This document shows, piece after piece, positions 47,277 to 59,677 of a stretch of DNA of 64,000 nt (positions are counted from its first letter, which is position 1; the number at the start of each line of letters is the position of its first letter). The notes below the pieces were generated by a model. It did not search any database. It saw only the letters and a list, made by a program, of their open reading frames with translations, and had not been told where the DNA came from. Position numbers and translations under genes: made by a program. Origin of the DNA: Methylobacterium sp. (GTDB lineage: Bacteria; Pseudomonadota; Alphaproteobacteria; Rhizobiales; Beijerinckiaceae); NCBI GenBank assembly GCA_020253445.1, contig JADCBP010000004.1, positions 1 to 64,000 on the forward strand, read 5' to 3'.

Positions 47277-48719
47277 ATGAATGTTCCCGTTTCTCCCGTT
47301 CCCGATTTCGGCCCGGCCCTGCCGGAAATCCTGCTGGCGGTGACCGCATTGGCGCTGGTGCTGATCGGCGCCTTCCGGGGTGATGGTGCCAAGAAGCTCA
47401 TCGACGGCATCGCCATCACCGCGCTGCTCGTGGCCGGACTGCTGCTGATTGACCAGAGCCCCGGCCGCGTATCCACCTTCAACGAGGCCTTCGTGGTCGA
47501 CAGCTTCGCCCGCGTGATGAAGCTCCTCACGCTGATCGGCGCGATTGCCGCGATCGTCATGTCCACGCGCTTCCTGCGCGAGGCGAAGATCGCGCGGTTC
47601 GAATACACGATCCTCATCCTGCTCTCGACCATCGGCATGATGATGATGTGCTCGGCCAACGAGCTGATCTCGCTCTATCTTGGTGTCGAGCTGCAGAGTC
47701 TTGCGCTCTACGTCATCGCGACCATGAACCGCGACGACGAGAAAAGCGCCGAAGCGGGCCTGAAATATTTCGTGCTCGGCGCGCTCTCCTCGGGCATGCT
47801 GCTTTACGGGATGAGCCTCGTCTATGGCTTTACGGGCTCGGTGACCTTCCCGGCCATTGCCAAGGTGGTTTCCGCGCCGGGCGGTGCGGGCGTGATGTTC
47901 GGGCTTGTCTTCATCGTGGCGGGCCTCGCCTTCAAGATGAGCGTCGTGCCCTTCCATATGTGGACACCCGATGTCTATGAAGGCGCGCCCACGCCCGTGG
48001 CGGCCTTCGTTGCGACGGCGCCGAAGATGGCCGCCGTGGCGATGACCGTGCGCATTCTTGTCGATGGCTTCCTGCCGGTGCTGAAGGATTGGCAGCCGAT
48101 CATCATCTTCGTGGCCATCGCCTCGATGGGCCTTGGGGCCTTCGCCGGCATTGGCCAGCGCAACATCAAGCGCCTGATGGCCTATTCCTCCATCGGCAAT
48201 ATGGGCTACGCGCTGGTCGGCCTCGCTGCGGGCTCGATTGCCGGCGTGGAAGGCATCGTGATCTTCATGGCCATCTACCTCGCGATGACCATCGGTGTCT
48301 TCGCGGTGATCCTCGCGATGCAGATCGATGGCCGGCGCGTGGAGCAGATCACGGATCTCGCCGGTGCCGCGCGTACCAATCCGGGCCTTGCCTTCGCGAT
48401 GGCGGCGCTGCTGTTCTCGCTGATCGGCATCCCGCCGCTCGCGGGCTTCTTTGCGAAGTTCTACGTCTTCGCGGCCGCGATCGAGGCGAAGCTCTTCGTG
48501 CTGGCGGTGATTGGCATCGTGACCAGTGTGGTCTCGGCCTATTACTATCTGCGCATCATCAAAGTGATGTATTTTGATGAACCGGCCCCGGCCTTCCAGC
48601 CCATGGCCATCGAGCTCAAGAGCCTGATGTGGCTCTCGGCCGGCTTCGTGATCCTCTTCGCGATCGTCGCCGGCCCGCTGAAGAATGTGGCGCAACTCGC
48701 CGCGAAGTCATTGTTCTGA
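47277..48719 (+). CDS. nuoN: NADH-quinone oxidoreductase subunit N
   Basis: 480 aa, about 14 helices. YLGVELQSLALYVIATMNRDD, KMSVVPFHMWTPDVYEGAPTPVAAF and LMAYSSIGNMGYALVGLA identify NuoN. Last complex I gene; birA follows after 14 bp, so transcription probably continues. Confidence 0.98.
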   Translation: MNVPVSPVPDFGPALPEILLAVTALALVLIGAFRGDGAKKLIDGIAITALLVAGLLLIDQSPGRVSTFNEAFVVDSFARVMKLLTLIGAIAAIVMSTRFLREAKIARFEYTILILLSTIGMMMMCSANELISLYLGVELQSLALYVIATMNRDDEKSAEAGLKYFVLGALSSGMLLYGMSLVYGFTGSVTFPAIAKVVSAPGGAGVMFGLVFIVAGLAFKMSVVPFHMWTPDVYEGAPTPVAAFVATAPKMAAVAMTVRILVDGFLPVLKDWQPIIIFVAIASMGLGAFAGIGQRNIKRLMAYSSIGNMGYALVGLAAGSIAGVEGIVIFMAIYLAMTIGVFAVILAMQIDGRRVEQITDLAGAARTNPGLAFAMAALLFSLIGIPPLAGFFAKFYVFAAAIEAKLFVLAVIGIVTSVVSAYYYLRIIKVMYFDEPAPAFQPMAIELKSLMWLSAGFVILFAIVAGPLKNVAQLAAKSLF

Positions 48720-48733
48720 GTGGCCGGCAGAGA

Positions 48734-49495
48734 GTGACACTCCGGCTTGATCCCCGACTGGCGGCGCGCGGCTATGCGCTCCGCTACGAGCCGGAAATCG
48801 GCTCCACCAATTCGGCCGCGAAAGAGGCGCTGCGTGCCGGCGCAGACCGGCTGTGGGTTATCGCCGATGCGCAGAGCGCGGGGCGAGGACGCCACGAGCG
48901 CGGCTGGGCTTCGCCGCCCGGCAACCTCCATGCATCCCTTGCGCTTGCCGCGCCTTGCGAACCCGCGAAGCTTCCGCTTCTTGGCTTCGTGGCCGGTGTC
49001 GCACTCATCGAGGCGATCATTGCCCTTGCACCGGATATCGCCTCGCGCCTCGCCTTGAAATGGCCGAACGACATGCTGCTCGACGGGCGGAAGCTCGCCG
49101 GCATCCTGCTGGAGGGCGAGAGCGATCCCGCCGGTCGGCCGGGTGTCATCATCGGCATCGGCGTCAATGTGGCGCATTCGCCCGAAGGCCTTGACCAGCC
49201 GGCAGCGCATCTGGCCGCAAAGGTGCCTTGGATCACCCGCGACAGCCTGTTCGACGCGCTCCAGAAGGCCTTTGCCGAGACGCTCACGGTGTTCGATGAG
49301 GCCAGGGGCTTCGCGTCGATCCGCCAACGCTGGCTTGCATCCAGCCTCCCCATGGGCCAAAGGCTGAGGGTCAAGTTGCCGGGGGGGACGCGGGAAGGCA
49401 CGTTTTCGGGCCTGGACGCGCAAGGGGCGCTCCGGCTCGAAATGGAATCCGGGCCCGTGACCATTGTCGCGGGCGATGTGTTTGTCCTGCCCTGA
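48734..49495 (+). CDS. birA: Biotin--[acetyl-CoA-carboxylase] ligase
   Basis: 253 aa from a GTG at 48734, the first plausible start after the nuoN stop (weak ribosome-binding site). IGSTNSAAKEAL opens the catalytic domain; QSAGRGRHERGWASPPGN is the biotinyl-5'-AMP loop (GRGRxxRxW) and LKWPNDMLLDGRKLAGIL follows. There is no N-terminal helix-turn-helix, so it is a class I ligase without repressor function. Its position between nuoN and rnj is standard in Rhizobiales. Confidence 0.95.
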   Translation: MTLRLDPRLAARGYALRYEPEIGSTNSAAKEALRAGADRLWVIADAQSAGRGRHERGWASPPGNLHASLALAAPCEPAKLPLLGFVAGVALIEAIIALAPDIASRLALKWPNDMLLDGRKLAGILLEGESDPAGRPGVIIGIGVNVAHSPEGLDQPAAHLAAKVPWITRDSLFDALQKAFAETLTVFDEARGFASIRQRWLASSLPMGQRLRVKLPGGTREGTFSGLDAQGALRLEMESGPVTIVAGDVFVLP

Positions 49496-49535
49496 GGCGT
49501 GACGCCGGGCGGAGACGGAAAGGTGCCGGGACGGC

Positions 49536-51200
49536 ATGAAGGAAGAAACTCTGGTTTTCGCGGCTCTCGGCGGCCTCGGTGAAATCGGCATGAACATGGC
49601 GCTCTACGGCTTCGGCACGGGCAAGAAGCGCCAGTGGCTGATGGTGGATTGCGGCGTCTCCTTCGCGGGGCCGGACCTGCCGGGCATCGACCTCGTGATG
49701 CCGGATATCCGCTTCATCGAGGCGGAGAAGAAGAACCTGCTCGGCATTGTCATCACCCATGCGCATGAGGACCATTTCGGCGCGCTGCCCGATCTCTGGC
49801 CGCGCCTCGGCGCGCCGGTCTACATGACACCGTTTTCCGCGAACCTGCTGGAAGCGCGCCGCTATTCGGAAGAGAACCGCCCGCATCCGCCGGTGCGGGT
49901 CATTCCCCAGCGCGGCGAGTTCCGCCTCGGGCCCTTCCATATCGAAACCATTCCGGTGGCCCATTCGATCCCCGAGGCGATGGCGCTCGCGATCCGCACG
50001 CCGCTCGGCACGGTGCTGCATACCGGCGACTGGAAAATCGACGAAACGCCCGTGCTCGGCGAGCCGACCGATGAAACCCGCCTGCGCGCCATCGGCGACG
50101 AGGGCGTGCTCGCGATGATCTCCGATTCCACGAATGTCACGCGCGATGGAATTTCGCCCTCCGAGCGCGATGTGGAAGTGTCGCTGCGCGATCTCATCGC
50201 GCAATCCAGGGGCAGGGTGGCGGTCACCACCTTCGCCTCCAACGTCTCGCGCATCCGCGCCGTGGCGGAAGCCGCGAGGGAAGCGGGCCGCGAGGTGATC
50301 GTGGTCGGCCGCGCGATGGATCGCGTGGCCGATGTCGCGGGTGAACTCGACATGCTCGATGGCCTGCCGCCTTTCACGCCGGTGGATCGCTACAGGAGCA
50401 TCAGGCGCGACAAATGCGTGCTGATCCTCACGGGGTCTCAGGGCGAGCCGCGCGCGGCGCTGGCGCGCATCGCCTCCGGTGACCATCCCGATGTGGATCT
50501 CTCGCCCGGTGACCGGCTGATCTTCTCCTCGCGCGCCATTCCCGGGAACGAGAAGGCCATCGGCTCAATCATCAACAATCTGGTGAAGCAGGGCGTGGAG
50601 GTCATCACCGACCGGGATGGCCTCGTGCATGTATCGGGCCACCCGCGCCGCGAGGAAATGCGCCGGATGTATGAGTGGATCCGTCCGAAGATCGCGATCC
50701 CCGCGCATGGCGAGGCATTGCACCTCACGATGCATCGCGATTTCGCGAAGGCGCAGGGCGTGCGCGACGTGATCCGCGCCTATAATGGAGATCTGGTGCA
50801 GCTCGCGCCGGGACGCCCGGCCATCATCGACGAGGTGCCGGTGGGCCAGCTCGTGAAGGATGGCAACCTGCTGATCTCCGCACTGGATGATTGCATCCGC
50901 GAGCGGCGCAAGCTCGGCTTCGCCGGCACCGCGATCATCGCCATCGGGCTGGATGATCGCGGCAATCGGCTGGGCTCGGTCGATGTCGCGACCATCGGCA
51001 TTCCCGGCGAGGATGACGAGGGCGAGCCGATGGAAGCGCATCTGCGCGATCTCGTGGAGGAAACCTGGCGCTCCATCCCCAAGAACACGCGCCGCGACCC
51101 CGAGGCCGTGCGGCAGGCGATCGAACGCGGCGTGCGTGCCGGGATCAACGATCTGTGGGACAAGAAGCCCCATACCAAGGTGCTGATCGTGGAATTGTAG
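49536..51200 (+). CDS. rnj: Ribonuclease J
   Basis: 554 aa. The metallo-beta-lactamase motif THAHEDHFGALPDLWPRL binds the two zinc ions; the beta-CASP region includes ISDSTNVTRDG and LTGSQGEPRAALARIA, and SGHPRREEMRRMYEWIRPKIAIPAHGE follows. It combines 5'-exonuclease and endonuclease activity in RNA maturation and decay (16S rRNA maturation in Sinorhizobium). Located after birA as in most Rhizobiales. Confidence 0.96.
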   Translation: MKEETLVFAALGGLGEIGMNMALYGFGTGKKRQWLMVDCGVSFAGPDLPGIDLVMPDIRFIEAEKKNLLGIVITHAHEDHFGALPDLWPRLGAPVYMTPFSANLLEARRYSEENRPHPPVRVIPQRGEFRLGPFHIETIPVAHSIPEAMALAIRTPLGTVLHTGDWKIDETPVLGEPTDETRLRAIGDEGVLAMISDSTNVTRDGISPSERDVEVSLRDLIAQSRGRVAVTTFASNVSRIRAVAEAAREAGREVIVVGRAMDRVADVAGELDMLDGLPPFTPVDRYRSIRRDKCVLILTGSQGEPRAALARIASGDHPDVDLSPGDRLIFSSRAIPGNEKAIGSIINNLVKQGVEVITDRDGLVHVSGHPRREEMRRMYEWIRPKIAIPAHGEALHLTMHRDFAKAQGVRDVIRAYNGDLVQLAPGRPAIIDEVPVGQLVKDGNLLISALDDCIRERRKLGFAGTAIIAIGLDDRGNRLGSVDVATIGIPGEDDEGEPMEAHLRDLVEETWRSIPKNTRRDPEAVRQAIERGVRAGINDLWDKKPHTKVLIVEL

Positions 51201-51240
51201 GGCACAAGCCAGAAAAGCGGCACCAAAGAGGGAGGAAGCC

Positions 51241-51645
51241 ATGCTCGGACGCCTGAATCATGTCGCCATCGCCGTGAAGGACATCGCGGTGGCCATTCGC
51301 ACCTATCGCGAAACGCTGGGTGCCGAGATTTCCGAGCCGCAGGATCTGCCGGAGCATGGCGTGCGCGTGGTCTTCGTGACCTTGCCCAACACCAAGATCG
51401 AGTTTCTCGAGCCGCTGGGGGCCGCGAGCCCCATCGCGAAATTCCTCGAGAAGAACCCCGATGGCGGCATGCATCACCTCTGCTACGAGGTTGGCGACAT
51501 TCTTGCGGCGCGCGATGCTCTGATCGCCGGTGGCCTTCGTATCCTGGGCGATGGCGAGCCGAAGATCGGCGCGCATGGCAAGCCGGTGCTTTTCCTTCAC
51601 CCCAAGGATTGCCTCGGCACGCTGACGGAACTCGAGGAGGTATGA
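51241..51645 (+). CDS. mce: Methylmalonyl-CoA epimerase
   Basis: 134 aa with GAGGGAGG just upstream. The vicinal-oxygen-chelate fold shows metal ligands in LNHVAIAVKD (His), GGMHHLCYEV (His) and LTELEE (Glu). It interconverts (R)- and (S)-methylmalonyl-CoA in propionate/ethylmalonyl-CoA metabolism. No mutase genes are in the window. Confidence 0.95.
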   Translation: MLGRLNHVAIAVKDIAVAIRTYRETLGAEISEPQDLPEHGVRVVFVTLPNTKIEFLEPLGAASPIAKFLEKNPDGGMHHLCYEVGDILAARDALIAGGLRILGDGEPKIGAHGKPVLFLHPKDCLGTLTELEEV

Positions 51646-51647
51646 GC

Positions 51648-52004
51648 ATGAGCGCGGTGGATCGCCTGGCGATGCGTCTCTCCGGCCCGGCGCAGGTCGG
51701 GCTGGGCCTGCTCGCGGCCTTCTGCGGCATCGGCATCGTGCTCGCCGTGCTCTATATGCGTTCGGGACAACTGATCTTCTCGCTCGGCACCTCGATCGCG
51801 ATCTATTTCGTCATCTGGTGGTTGGTTCTTTTCACGGTGCTGCCGTTTCGCGTGCGAAGCCAGGTCGAAGCGGGCGAGATCGAGGCCGGCTCGGAGCCGG
51901 GCGCGCCGCATCAGGCGCATCTCCTGTGGTATGCGCTGGTCACCTCGGGTGTTGCCACGATGGCGAGCGTCATTTTCCTCGTCTGGATCGCACCGCTGAT
52001 CTGA
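51648..52004 (+). CDS. DUF1467 family membrane protein
   Basis: 118 aa. Two in-frame ATGs exist (51642 and 51648); GAGGAGG at 51634-51640 is correctly spaced only for 51648. Helices: a weak first (VGLGLLAAFCGIGIVLAVLY), then LGTSIAIYFVIWWLVLFTVLPF with the DUF1467 hallmark WWLVLFTVLPFRVRSQ, and TSGVATMASVIFLVW. DUF1467 proteins are small alphaproteobacterial membrane proteins of unknown function, conserved next to mce and proS. Confidence 0.88.
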   Translation: MSAVDRLAMRLSGPAQVGLGLLAAFCGIGIVLAVLYMRSGQLIFSLGTSIAIYFVIWWLVLFTVLPFRVRSQVEAGEIEAGSEPGAPHQAHLLWYALVTSGVATMASVIFLVWIAPLI

Positions 52005-52365
52005 CACGCGCAAGGCCGGCCCGAAAAAGAAAGAGGCGGGTTTCCCCGCCTTCCAGAAAGTCCTTGTTTTTCTTGATCTTGAGCCGGTAACGCGAAGCCG
52101 TTCATCGGCTTCTTTCTCGACTGCGACGTTGTTCGCGTCCGCTTTCTCCGAACCGCCTGGTTCAGCGCCCGGCGGTGGCGGTGTCCTCCCGAACGGCGCG
52201 AATGAAGCAGGTCCGGCGAGGCTTGTCATCATGCGCTGCAACATAACTTGAAAAGGCGGTGCAGAGGGGTAATTCCCAATCACCGAGAAGTGTGACAGAA
52301 GCGCCGCGAAAAGGGCATGATCGCCTTTCAACGAAGTGATTCAGCCGGCCCGCGGAGTCTTCCCG
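52005..52365. other. Intergenic region upstream of proS
   Basis: 361 bp with a terminator-like hairpin (52034-52051). TTGTCA at 52224 might be a -35 but I find no partner at good spacing. No gene was found on either strand that looked better than chance. Confidence 0.5.
52034..52051 (+). terminator. Terminator-like hairpin after the DUF1467 gene
   Basis: AGGCGGG (52034-52040) pairs with CCCGCCT (52045-52051) around a 4-nt loop, 30 bp after the stop codon. The downstream T run is short (TTCC); A-rich sequence upstream could make it work on the opposite strand. Confidence 0.6.
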
Positions 52366-53688
52366 ATGCGCATGTCCCGTTTCTTCCTGCCCACCTTGCG
52401 CGAGACGCCGAAGGAAGCGGAGATTGTCTCGCATCGTCTGTCCTTGCGCGCCGGGCTGATCCGGCAGGAATCGGCGGGCATCTATGCCTGGCTGCCGCTG
52501 GGCTTGCGGGTGCTGAACAAGGTCTGCGACATCATCCGCGAGGAGCAGAACCGCTCCGGCGCGATCGAATTGCTGATGCCGACGATCCAGTCCGCCGATC
52601 TCTGGCGCGAGAGCGGCCGCTACGACGCCTATGGCAAGGAGATGCTGCGCATCCAGGATCGCCATGAGCGCGAGATGCTGTTCGGGCCCACCAATGAGGA
52701 GATGATCACCGAGATTTTCCGCGGCCATGTGCGCTCCTACAAGGGGCTGCCGTTGAACCTCTACCACCTGCAATGGAAGTTCCGCGACGAGGTGCGCCCG
52801 CGCTTCGGCACCATGCGCTCCCGCGAGTTCCTGATGAAGGATGCCTATTCCTTCGATCTCGACCAGGCCGGGGCGCGCCATGCCTATAACCGCATGTTCG
52901 TGGCTTACTTGCGCACCTTCGAGCGCATGGGCCTGAAGAGCATTCCCATGCGCGCGGATACCGGGCCGATCGGCGGCGATCTCTCCCACGAATTCATCAT
53001 CCTGGCCTCGACCGGCGAGAGCCAGGTCTTCTGCCACAGGGATTATCTCGATTTCCCGGTGCCCGGCGCCGATACGGATTTCGACAATGTGCCCGATCTC
53101 GAGACAATCGTGAAGAAGTGGACCTCGCTCTATGCGGCCACCGAGGAAATGCACGACGCATCGGCCTTCGGCGCGATCCCGGCGGAGAAGCAGGTCTCGG
53201 CGCGCGGCATCGAGGTGGGACACATTTTCTATTTCGGCACGAAATATTCCGAGCCGATGAAGGCCTATGTCGCCGGCCCGGACGGCAAGGAAGTGCCGGT
53301 GCATATGGGCTCCTACGGAATCGGCCCGACGCGCCTCGTGCCGGCGATCATCGAGGCGAGCCATGACGAGGCCGGCATCATCTGGCCGGATGCGATCGCG
53401 CCGTTCAATGCGGCGATTCTCAACCTCAAGTTTGGCGACAGCGCGACCGATCGCGTCTCGGCCGAAATCGACGCGGCGCTTTCCGCGCGCGGCCTCTCGG
53501 CGCTGATCGACGACACGGATGATCGCCCCGGCGCGAAATTCGCGACCGCCGATCTCATCGGCCTGCCCTGGCAGGTGATCGTCGGCCCGAAGAGCCTCGC
53601 CGAAGGCAAGGTGGAATTGAAGCGCCGTTCAACCGGCGATCGCGTTCTCGTCACGCCGGAAGAAGCGGTGGAGCGGATCGCCTCGTGA
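52366..53688 (+). CDS. proS: Prolyl-tRNA synthetase (short bacterial type)
   Basis: 440 aa from the ATG at 52366 (GGAG at 52354 is spaced for it; another ATG follows at 52372). Class II motif 2 is at [19 protein letters not shown] and motif 3 at [13 protein letters not shown]. The ~180-residue editing insertion of E. coli ProS is absent, as is usual in alphaproteobacteria, where separate YbaK/ProXp proteins edit. The stop TGA (53686-53688) overlaps a GTG that was the original start of lolC. Confidence 0.97.
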   Translation: MRMSRFFLPTLRETPKEAEIVSHRLSLRAGLIRQESAGIYAWLPLGLRVLNKVCDIIREEQNRSGAIELLMPTIQSADLWRESGRYDAYGKEMLRIQDRHEREMLFGPTNEEMITEIFRGHVRSYKGLPLNLYHLQWKFRDEVRPRFGTMRSREFLMKDAYSFDLDQAGARHAYNRMFVAYLRTFERMGLKSIPMRADTGPIGGDLSHEFIILASTGESQVFCHRDYLDFPVPGADTDFDNVPDLETIVKKWTSLYAATEEMHDASAFGAIPAEKQVSARGIEVGHIFYFGTKYSEPMKAYVAGPDGKEVPVHMGSYGIGPTRLVPAIIEASHDEAGIIWPDAIAPFNAAILNLKFGDSATDRVSAEIDAALSARGLSALIDDTDDRPGAKFATADLIGLPWQVIVGPKSLAEGKVELKRRSTGDRVLVTPEEAVERIAS

Positions 53689-53748
53689 ACCCCAGGGCGC
53701 TGATCTCCGGCTTCGAATGGACCATCGCCTGGCGCTACCTCCGGGCGC
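53686..53748. repeat. 63-bp direct repeat, copy 1 (copy 2 at 53826-53888)
   Basis: Exact match to 53826-53888 at an offset of 140 bp, covering the first codons of lolC. The two copies flank a 77-bp segment that contains a palindromic element. Confidence 0.95.
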
Positions 53749-53752
53749 ACAA

Positions 53753-53802
53753 GTCGCATGTTCGAGCGAAGATTGAACCGGTTCGCGCGAAGGACATGCG
53801 AC
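53753..53802. repeat. Palindromic REP-like element in the proS-lolC duplication
   Basis: GTCGCATGT (53753-53761) and ACATGCGAC (53794-53802) are perfect inverted arms; inside them TTCGAGCGAA and TTCGCGCGAA flank an AACCGG core. This resembles a second family of dispersed palindromes of Rhizobiales, distinct from the GCATGATC type at 43531. Its presence exactly between the two direct repeats suggests its insertion or recombination created the duplication. Confidence 0.8.
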
Positions 53803-53824
53803 AAATGCAAGGATGCGGCGCGCC

Positions 53825-55084
53825 ATGAACCCCAGGGCGCTGATCTCCGGCTTCGAATGGACCATCGCCTGGCGCTACCTCCGGGCGCGCCGCCGTGATG
53901 GATTCATCTCGGTGATTGCCGGGTTTTCCTTCCTCGGCATCCTGCTGGGGGTTGCGACGCTCATTGTCGTGATGGCCGTGATGAACGGCTTCCGGCAGGA
54001 ACTGATGGGCAAGATCCTGGGTGTGAACGGCCATGCCTTCATCCAGCCCTATGGCGATGGGCTGGCCGATTACGACGGAATCGCCGAGCGGGTGAGGCGC
54101 GTGAAGGGCGTGACGCTGGCGGCGCCGCTGGTGGAGGGGCAGGTGCTCATCACCTCCCCGACCTCCTCTTCGGGGGCGTTGGTGCGCGGCGTGCGCGAGG
54201 CGGATTTGCGGAATTTCAGGGCCGTCTCGGGCAATATTCGCGAGGGCAGCCTCGACGGGTTCGATGGCGGGGAGGGCATCGCCCTGGGCAAGCGCCTCGC
54301 AGGCTTCCTCAACGTGATTGCCGGTGACAAGGTGCGGCTCATCTCGCCGAAGGGCCCCTCGACGCCTTTCGGCTCTGCGCCGCGCCAGAAGACCTATCGG
54401 GTGACCGCCGTTTTCGAGATCGGCATGAGCGAGTTCGATGCGAGCTTCATCTTCATGCCGCTCACCGAGGCGCAGCTCTATTTCGATGTGGAGGGGCAGG
54501 CGCAGATGATCGAGATCTTCGTCGAGAATCCCGATCGCATGGATGATTACCTGCCCGGCATTCGCGAGGCCGTGGGGCAGCCGCATGGGCTGACGGACTG
54601 GCGCCTCCGCAACCGCACCTTCTTCGGCGCGCTCGAGGTGGAGCGGAACGTGATGTTCCTGATCCTGACGCTGATCGTGCTCGTGGCGGCGCTCAACATC
54701 ATCTCGGGCATGACGATGCTCGTGCGCGACAAGGCGCGGGGCATCGCCATCCTGCGCACCATGGGCGCGACCAGGGGCTCGATCCTCAAGATCTTCATCA
54801 TCACCGGCTCGGCCATCGGTGTGCTGGGCACAATTTGCGGGCTCATTCTCGGCCTCGCGATTGCCTGGAACGCCGAGAGCCTGCGGCAGTTCTTTTCCTG
54901 GCTTGCCGGCAAGACGCTCTTCCCGCCGGAACTCTATTTCCTCTCGCGCCTGCCCGCCGATGTGCAGCCGGGAGAGACCGTGACCATCGTGGTGATGGCG
55001 CTGACGCTCTCGCTGCTCGCGACCCTCTATCCCGCCTGGAAGGCGGCGACGCTCGATCCGGTCGAGGCGCTGAGGGGGGAATGA
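53825..55084 (+). CDS. lolC: Lipoprotein-releasing ABC transporter permease
   Basis: 419 aa from the ATG at 53825; an in-frame ATG at 53813 lies in the insert. It has the MacB/FtsX-type layout: helix 1 (FISVIAGFSFLGILLGVATLIVV), a large periplasmic domain (~residues 50-265), then three helices (MFLILTLIVLVAALNIISGM onward). It exports lipoproteins from the inner membrane with LolD. A single LolC/E-type permease is usual in alphaproteobacteria. Its 5' end is duplicated upstream. Confidence 0.94.
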   Translation: MNPRALISGFEWTIAWRYLRARRRDGFISVIAGFSFLGILLGVATLIVVMAVMNGFRQELMGKILGVNGHAFIQPYGDGLADYDGIAERVRRVKGVTLAAPLVEGQVLITSPTSSSGALVRGVREADLRNFRAVSGNIREGSLDGFDGGEGIALGKRLAGFLNVIAGDKVRLISPKGPSTPFGSAPRQKTYRVTAVFEIGMSEFDASFIFMPLTEAQLYFDVEGQAQMIEIFVENPDRMDDYLPGIREAVGQPHGLTDWRLRNRTFFGALEVERNVMFLILTLIVLVAALNIISGMTMLVRDKARGIAILRTMGATRGSILKIFIITGSAIGVLGTICGLILGLAIAWNAESLRQFFSWLAGKTLFPPELYFLSRLPADVQPGETVTIVVMALTLSLLATLYPAWKAATLDPVEALRGE

Positions 55085-55165
55085 CCGGATGATCCCGATC
55101 TCTTCCGGAAATGGTTGCGGCGAAGCGCGACCGCGCATCCCGGCTTTTGCGAGGGGCAGGAACCC

Positions 55166-55846
55166 ATGACCGTCGCCACCCTTCGGCTTGCCGATGTCTG
55201 CCGCGCCTTCGGTTCGGGCGAGAACCAGATCCGCGTGCTCGATGGCGCGGATTTCATGCTCCGGCCCGGCGAGATGGTGGCGCTCGTCGGCCCTTCCGGG
55301 GCCGGCAAATCCACCCTGCTGCATATTGCGGGGCTGCTCGAACATGCCGACAAGGGCGAGGTCTTCATTGGCGAGACGGCAACCGCCAACCTTGATGACG
55401 AGGCCCGCACGCGCCTGCGTCGCCACGAAATCGGGTTCGTCTATCAGTTCCATCACCTCATGCCGGAATTCTCGGCCATCGAGAATGTGGTGATGCCCCA
55501 GCGCATTGCTGGCCTCGGCCCGGACGAGGCGGCCATGCGTGCCCGCGACGTTCTGGGCTTCCTCGGCCTCGGGCACCGCCTCGACCATCGCCCCGGCGAG
55601 CTTTCCGGCGGCGAGCAGCAGCGCGTGGCGATCGCGCGCGCGGTGGCAAACTCCCCCTCGCTGCTGCTGGCGGATGAGCCCACGGGCAATCTCGATCCGG
55701 TCACCGGCCAGCATGTCTTCGCGACGCTCCAGAGCCTCGTGAAGCAATCTGGCCTCGCGGCCCTGATTGCGACCCACAATCTCGAACTCGCGCGCCGCAT
55801 GGATCGCTGCGTGACGCTGAAGGAGGGGCGGGTCGTCGAGGCCTGA
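55166..55846 (+). CDS. lolD: Lipoprotein-releasing system ATP-binding protein
   Basis: 226 aa from the ATG at 55166. Walker [13 protein letters not shown], the Q-loop in [12 protein letters not shown] (the LolD-type signature), ABC signature [14 protein letters not shown], Walker [13 protein letters not shown] and the H-loop ATHN are all intact. It powers lipoprotein release with LolC. 81 bp separate it from lolC. Confidence 0.96.
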   Translation: MTVATLRLADVCRAFGSGENQIRVLDGADFMLRPGEMVALVGPSGAGKSTLLHIAGLLEHADKGEVFIGETATANLDDEARTRLRRHEIGFVYQFHHLMPEFSAIENVVMPQRIAGLGPDEAAMRARDVLGFLGLGHRLDHRPGELSGGEQQRVAIARAVANSPSLLLADEPTGNLDPVTGQHVFATLQSLVKQSGLAALIATHNLELARRMDRCVTLKEGRVVEA

Positions 55847-55880
55847 CCTCCAGGCACCGGCTTCCACCTGAAAATCACGC

Positions 55881-55909
55881 TTGACTCAAGCCTCGGAAGG
55901 TCTAGAACA
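55881..55909 (+). promoter_or_regulatory. Promoter upstream of the SOS-type small gene
   Basis: TTGACT (55881-55886), 17-bp spacer, AGAACA (55904-55909). The -10 hexamer overlaps the LexA box at 55905, the arrangement expected for an SOS-repressed promoter. Confidence 0.6.
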
Positions 55910-55919
55910 AAACACGAAC
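55905..55919 (+). promoter_or_regulatory. LexA (SOS) box, alphaproteobacterial type
   Basis: GAACAAAACACGAAC is a perfect GAAC-N7-GAAC direct repeat, the established LexA operator of Rhizobiales and Caulobacter (equivalently GTTC-N7-GTTC). The A-rich spacer AAAACAC resembles spacers in known boxes. It lies 29 bp before the ATG of the 34-codon gene and ~155 bp before dnaE. Confidence 0.8.
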
Positions 55920-55947
55920 ATTTTCATCCGGTGTTGGGAGGAGCCGC

Positions 55948-56052
55948 ATGTTGAGATCTGTGGAAGACTGGATTGAATGCGCGTCGCTGACCGTCTTTTT
56001 CGCTATGGTCGCGGTCGCCTATGGGGCGGTGGGAAACCTGCCGCTGGTATGA
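55948..56052 (+). CDS. 34-aa single-helix membrane peptide under LexA control (SidA-like layout)
   Basis: 34 aa with an excellent ribosome-binding site (GGGAGGAG at 55936-55943, 4 bp spacing). A short charged N-terminus (MLRSVEDWIECA) is followed by one hydrophobic helix (SLTVFFAMVAVAYGAVG) and ends NLPLV. It is preceded by a promoter with a perfect LexA box and ends 22 bp before dnaE. SOS-induced tiny membrane proteins that block division are known (Caulobacter SidA, ~29 aa, acts on FtsW). I infer a similar role from layout, size and topology; I cannot show sequence homology. Confidence 0.7.
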   Translation: MLRSVEDWIECASLTVFFAMVAVAYGAVGNLPLV

Positions 56053-56074
56053 CTTTCAACGAGTGGAGTGAAGG

Positions 56075-59533
<3,459 letters not shown>

Positions 59534-59558
59534 AAGGCTCGAAGGGTGCGGCCGGCTC

Positions 59559-59586
59559 TTGCATTTGCTTGCGAGATGGGTTAGCC
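59559..59586 (+). promoter_or_regulatory. Candidate promoter of rpsB
   Basis: TTGCAT (59559-59564) and TTAGCC (59581-59586) are 16 bp apart, 92 bp before the rpsB ATG. It lies in the 144-bp dnaE-rpsB gap, where a strong ribosomal-protein promoter is expected. Match quality is moderate. Confidence 0.4.
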
Positions 59587-59677
59587 GCCCTTTCATTCCA
59601 CACGCAGGGTCTCGTTGAAACGAACCGGTGTCGCCACTGGCGGCTCGTCCTGCGGAGGCTCAACCGGAGAATACCCC

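Larger units (their letters stand above)
53685..53828 (+). pseudogene. Truncated duplicate of the lolC 5' end (47-codon leader frame)
   Basis: A GTG overlapping the proS stop opens a 47-codon frame. Its first 21 codons match the N-terminus of lolC ([20 protein letters not shown]), then it runs through an inserted palindrome (HKSHVRAKIEPVRAKDM) and ends in a TGA that overlaps the ATG of the present lolC (ATGA). This was probably the ancestral lolC start. It may now act as a translated leader coupling lolC to proS, or be simply a remnant. Confidence 0.7.
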
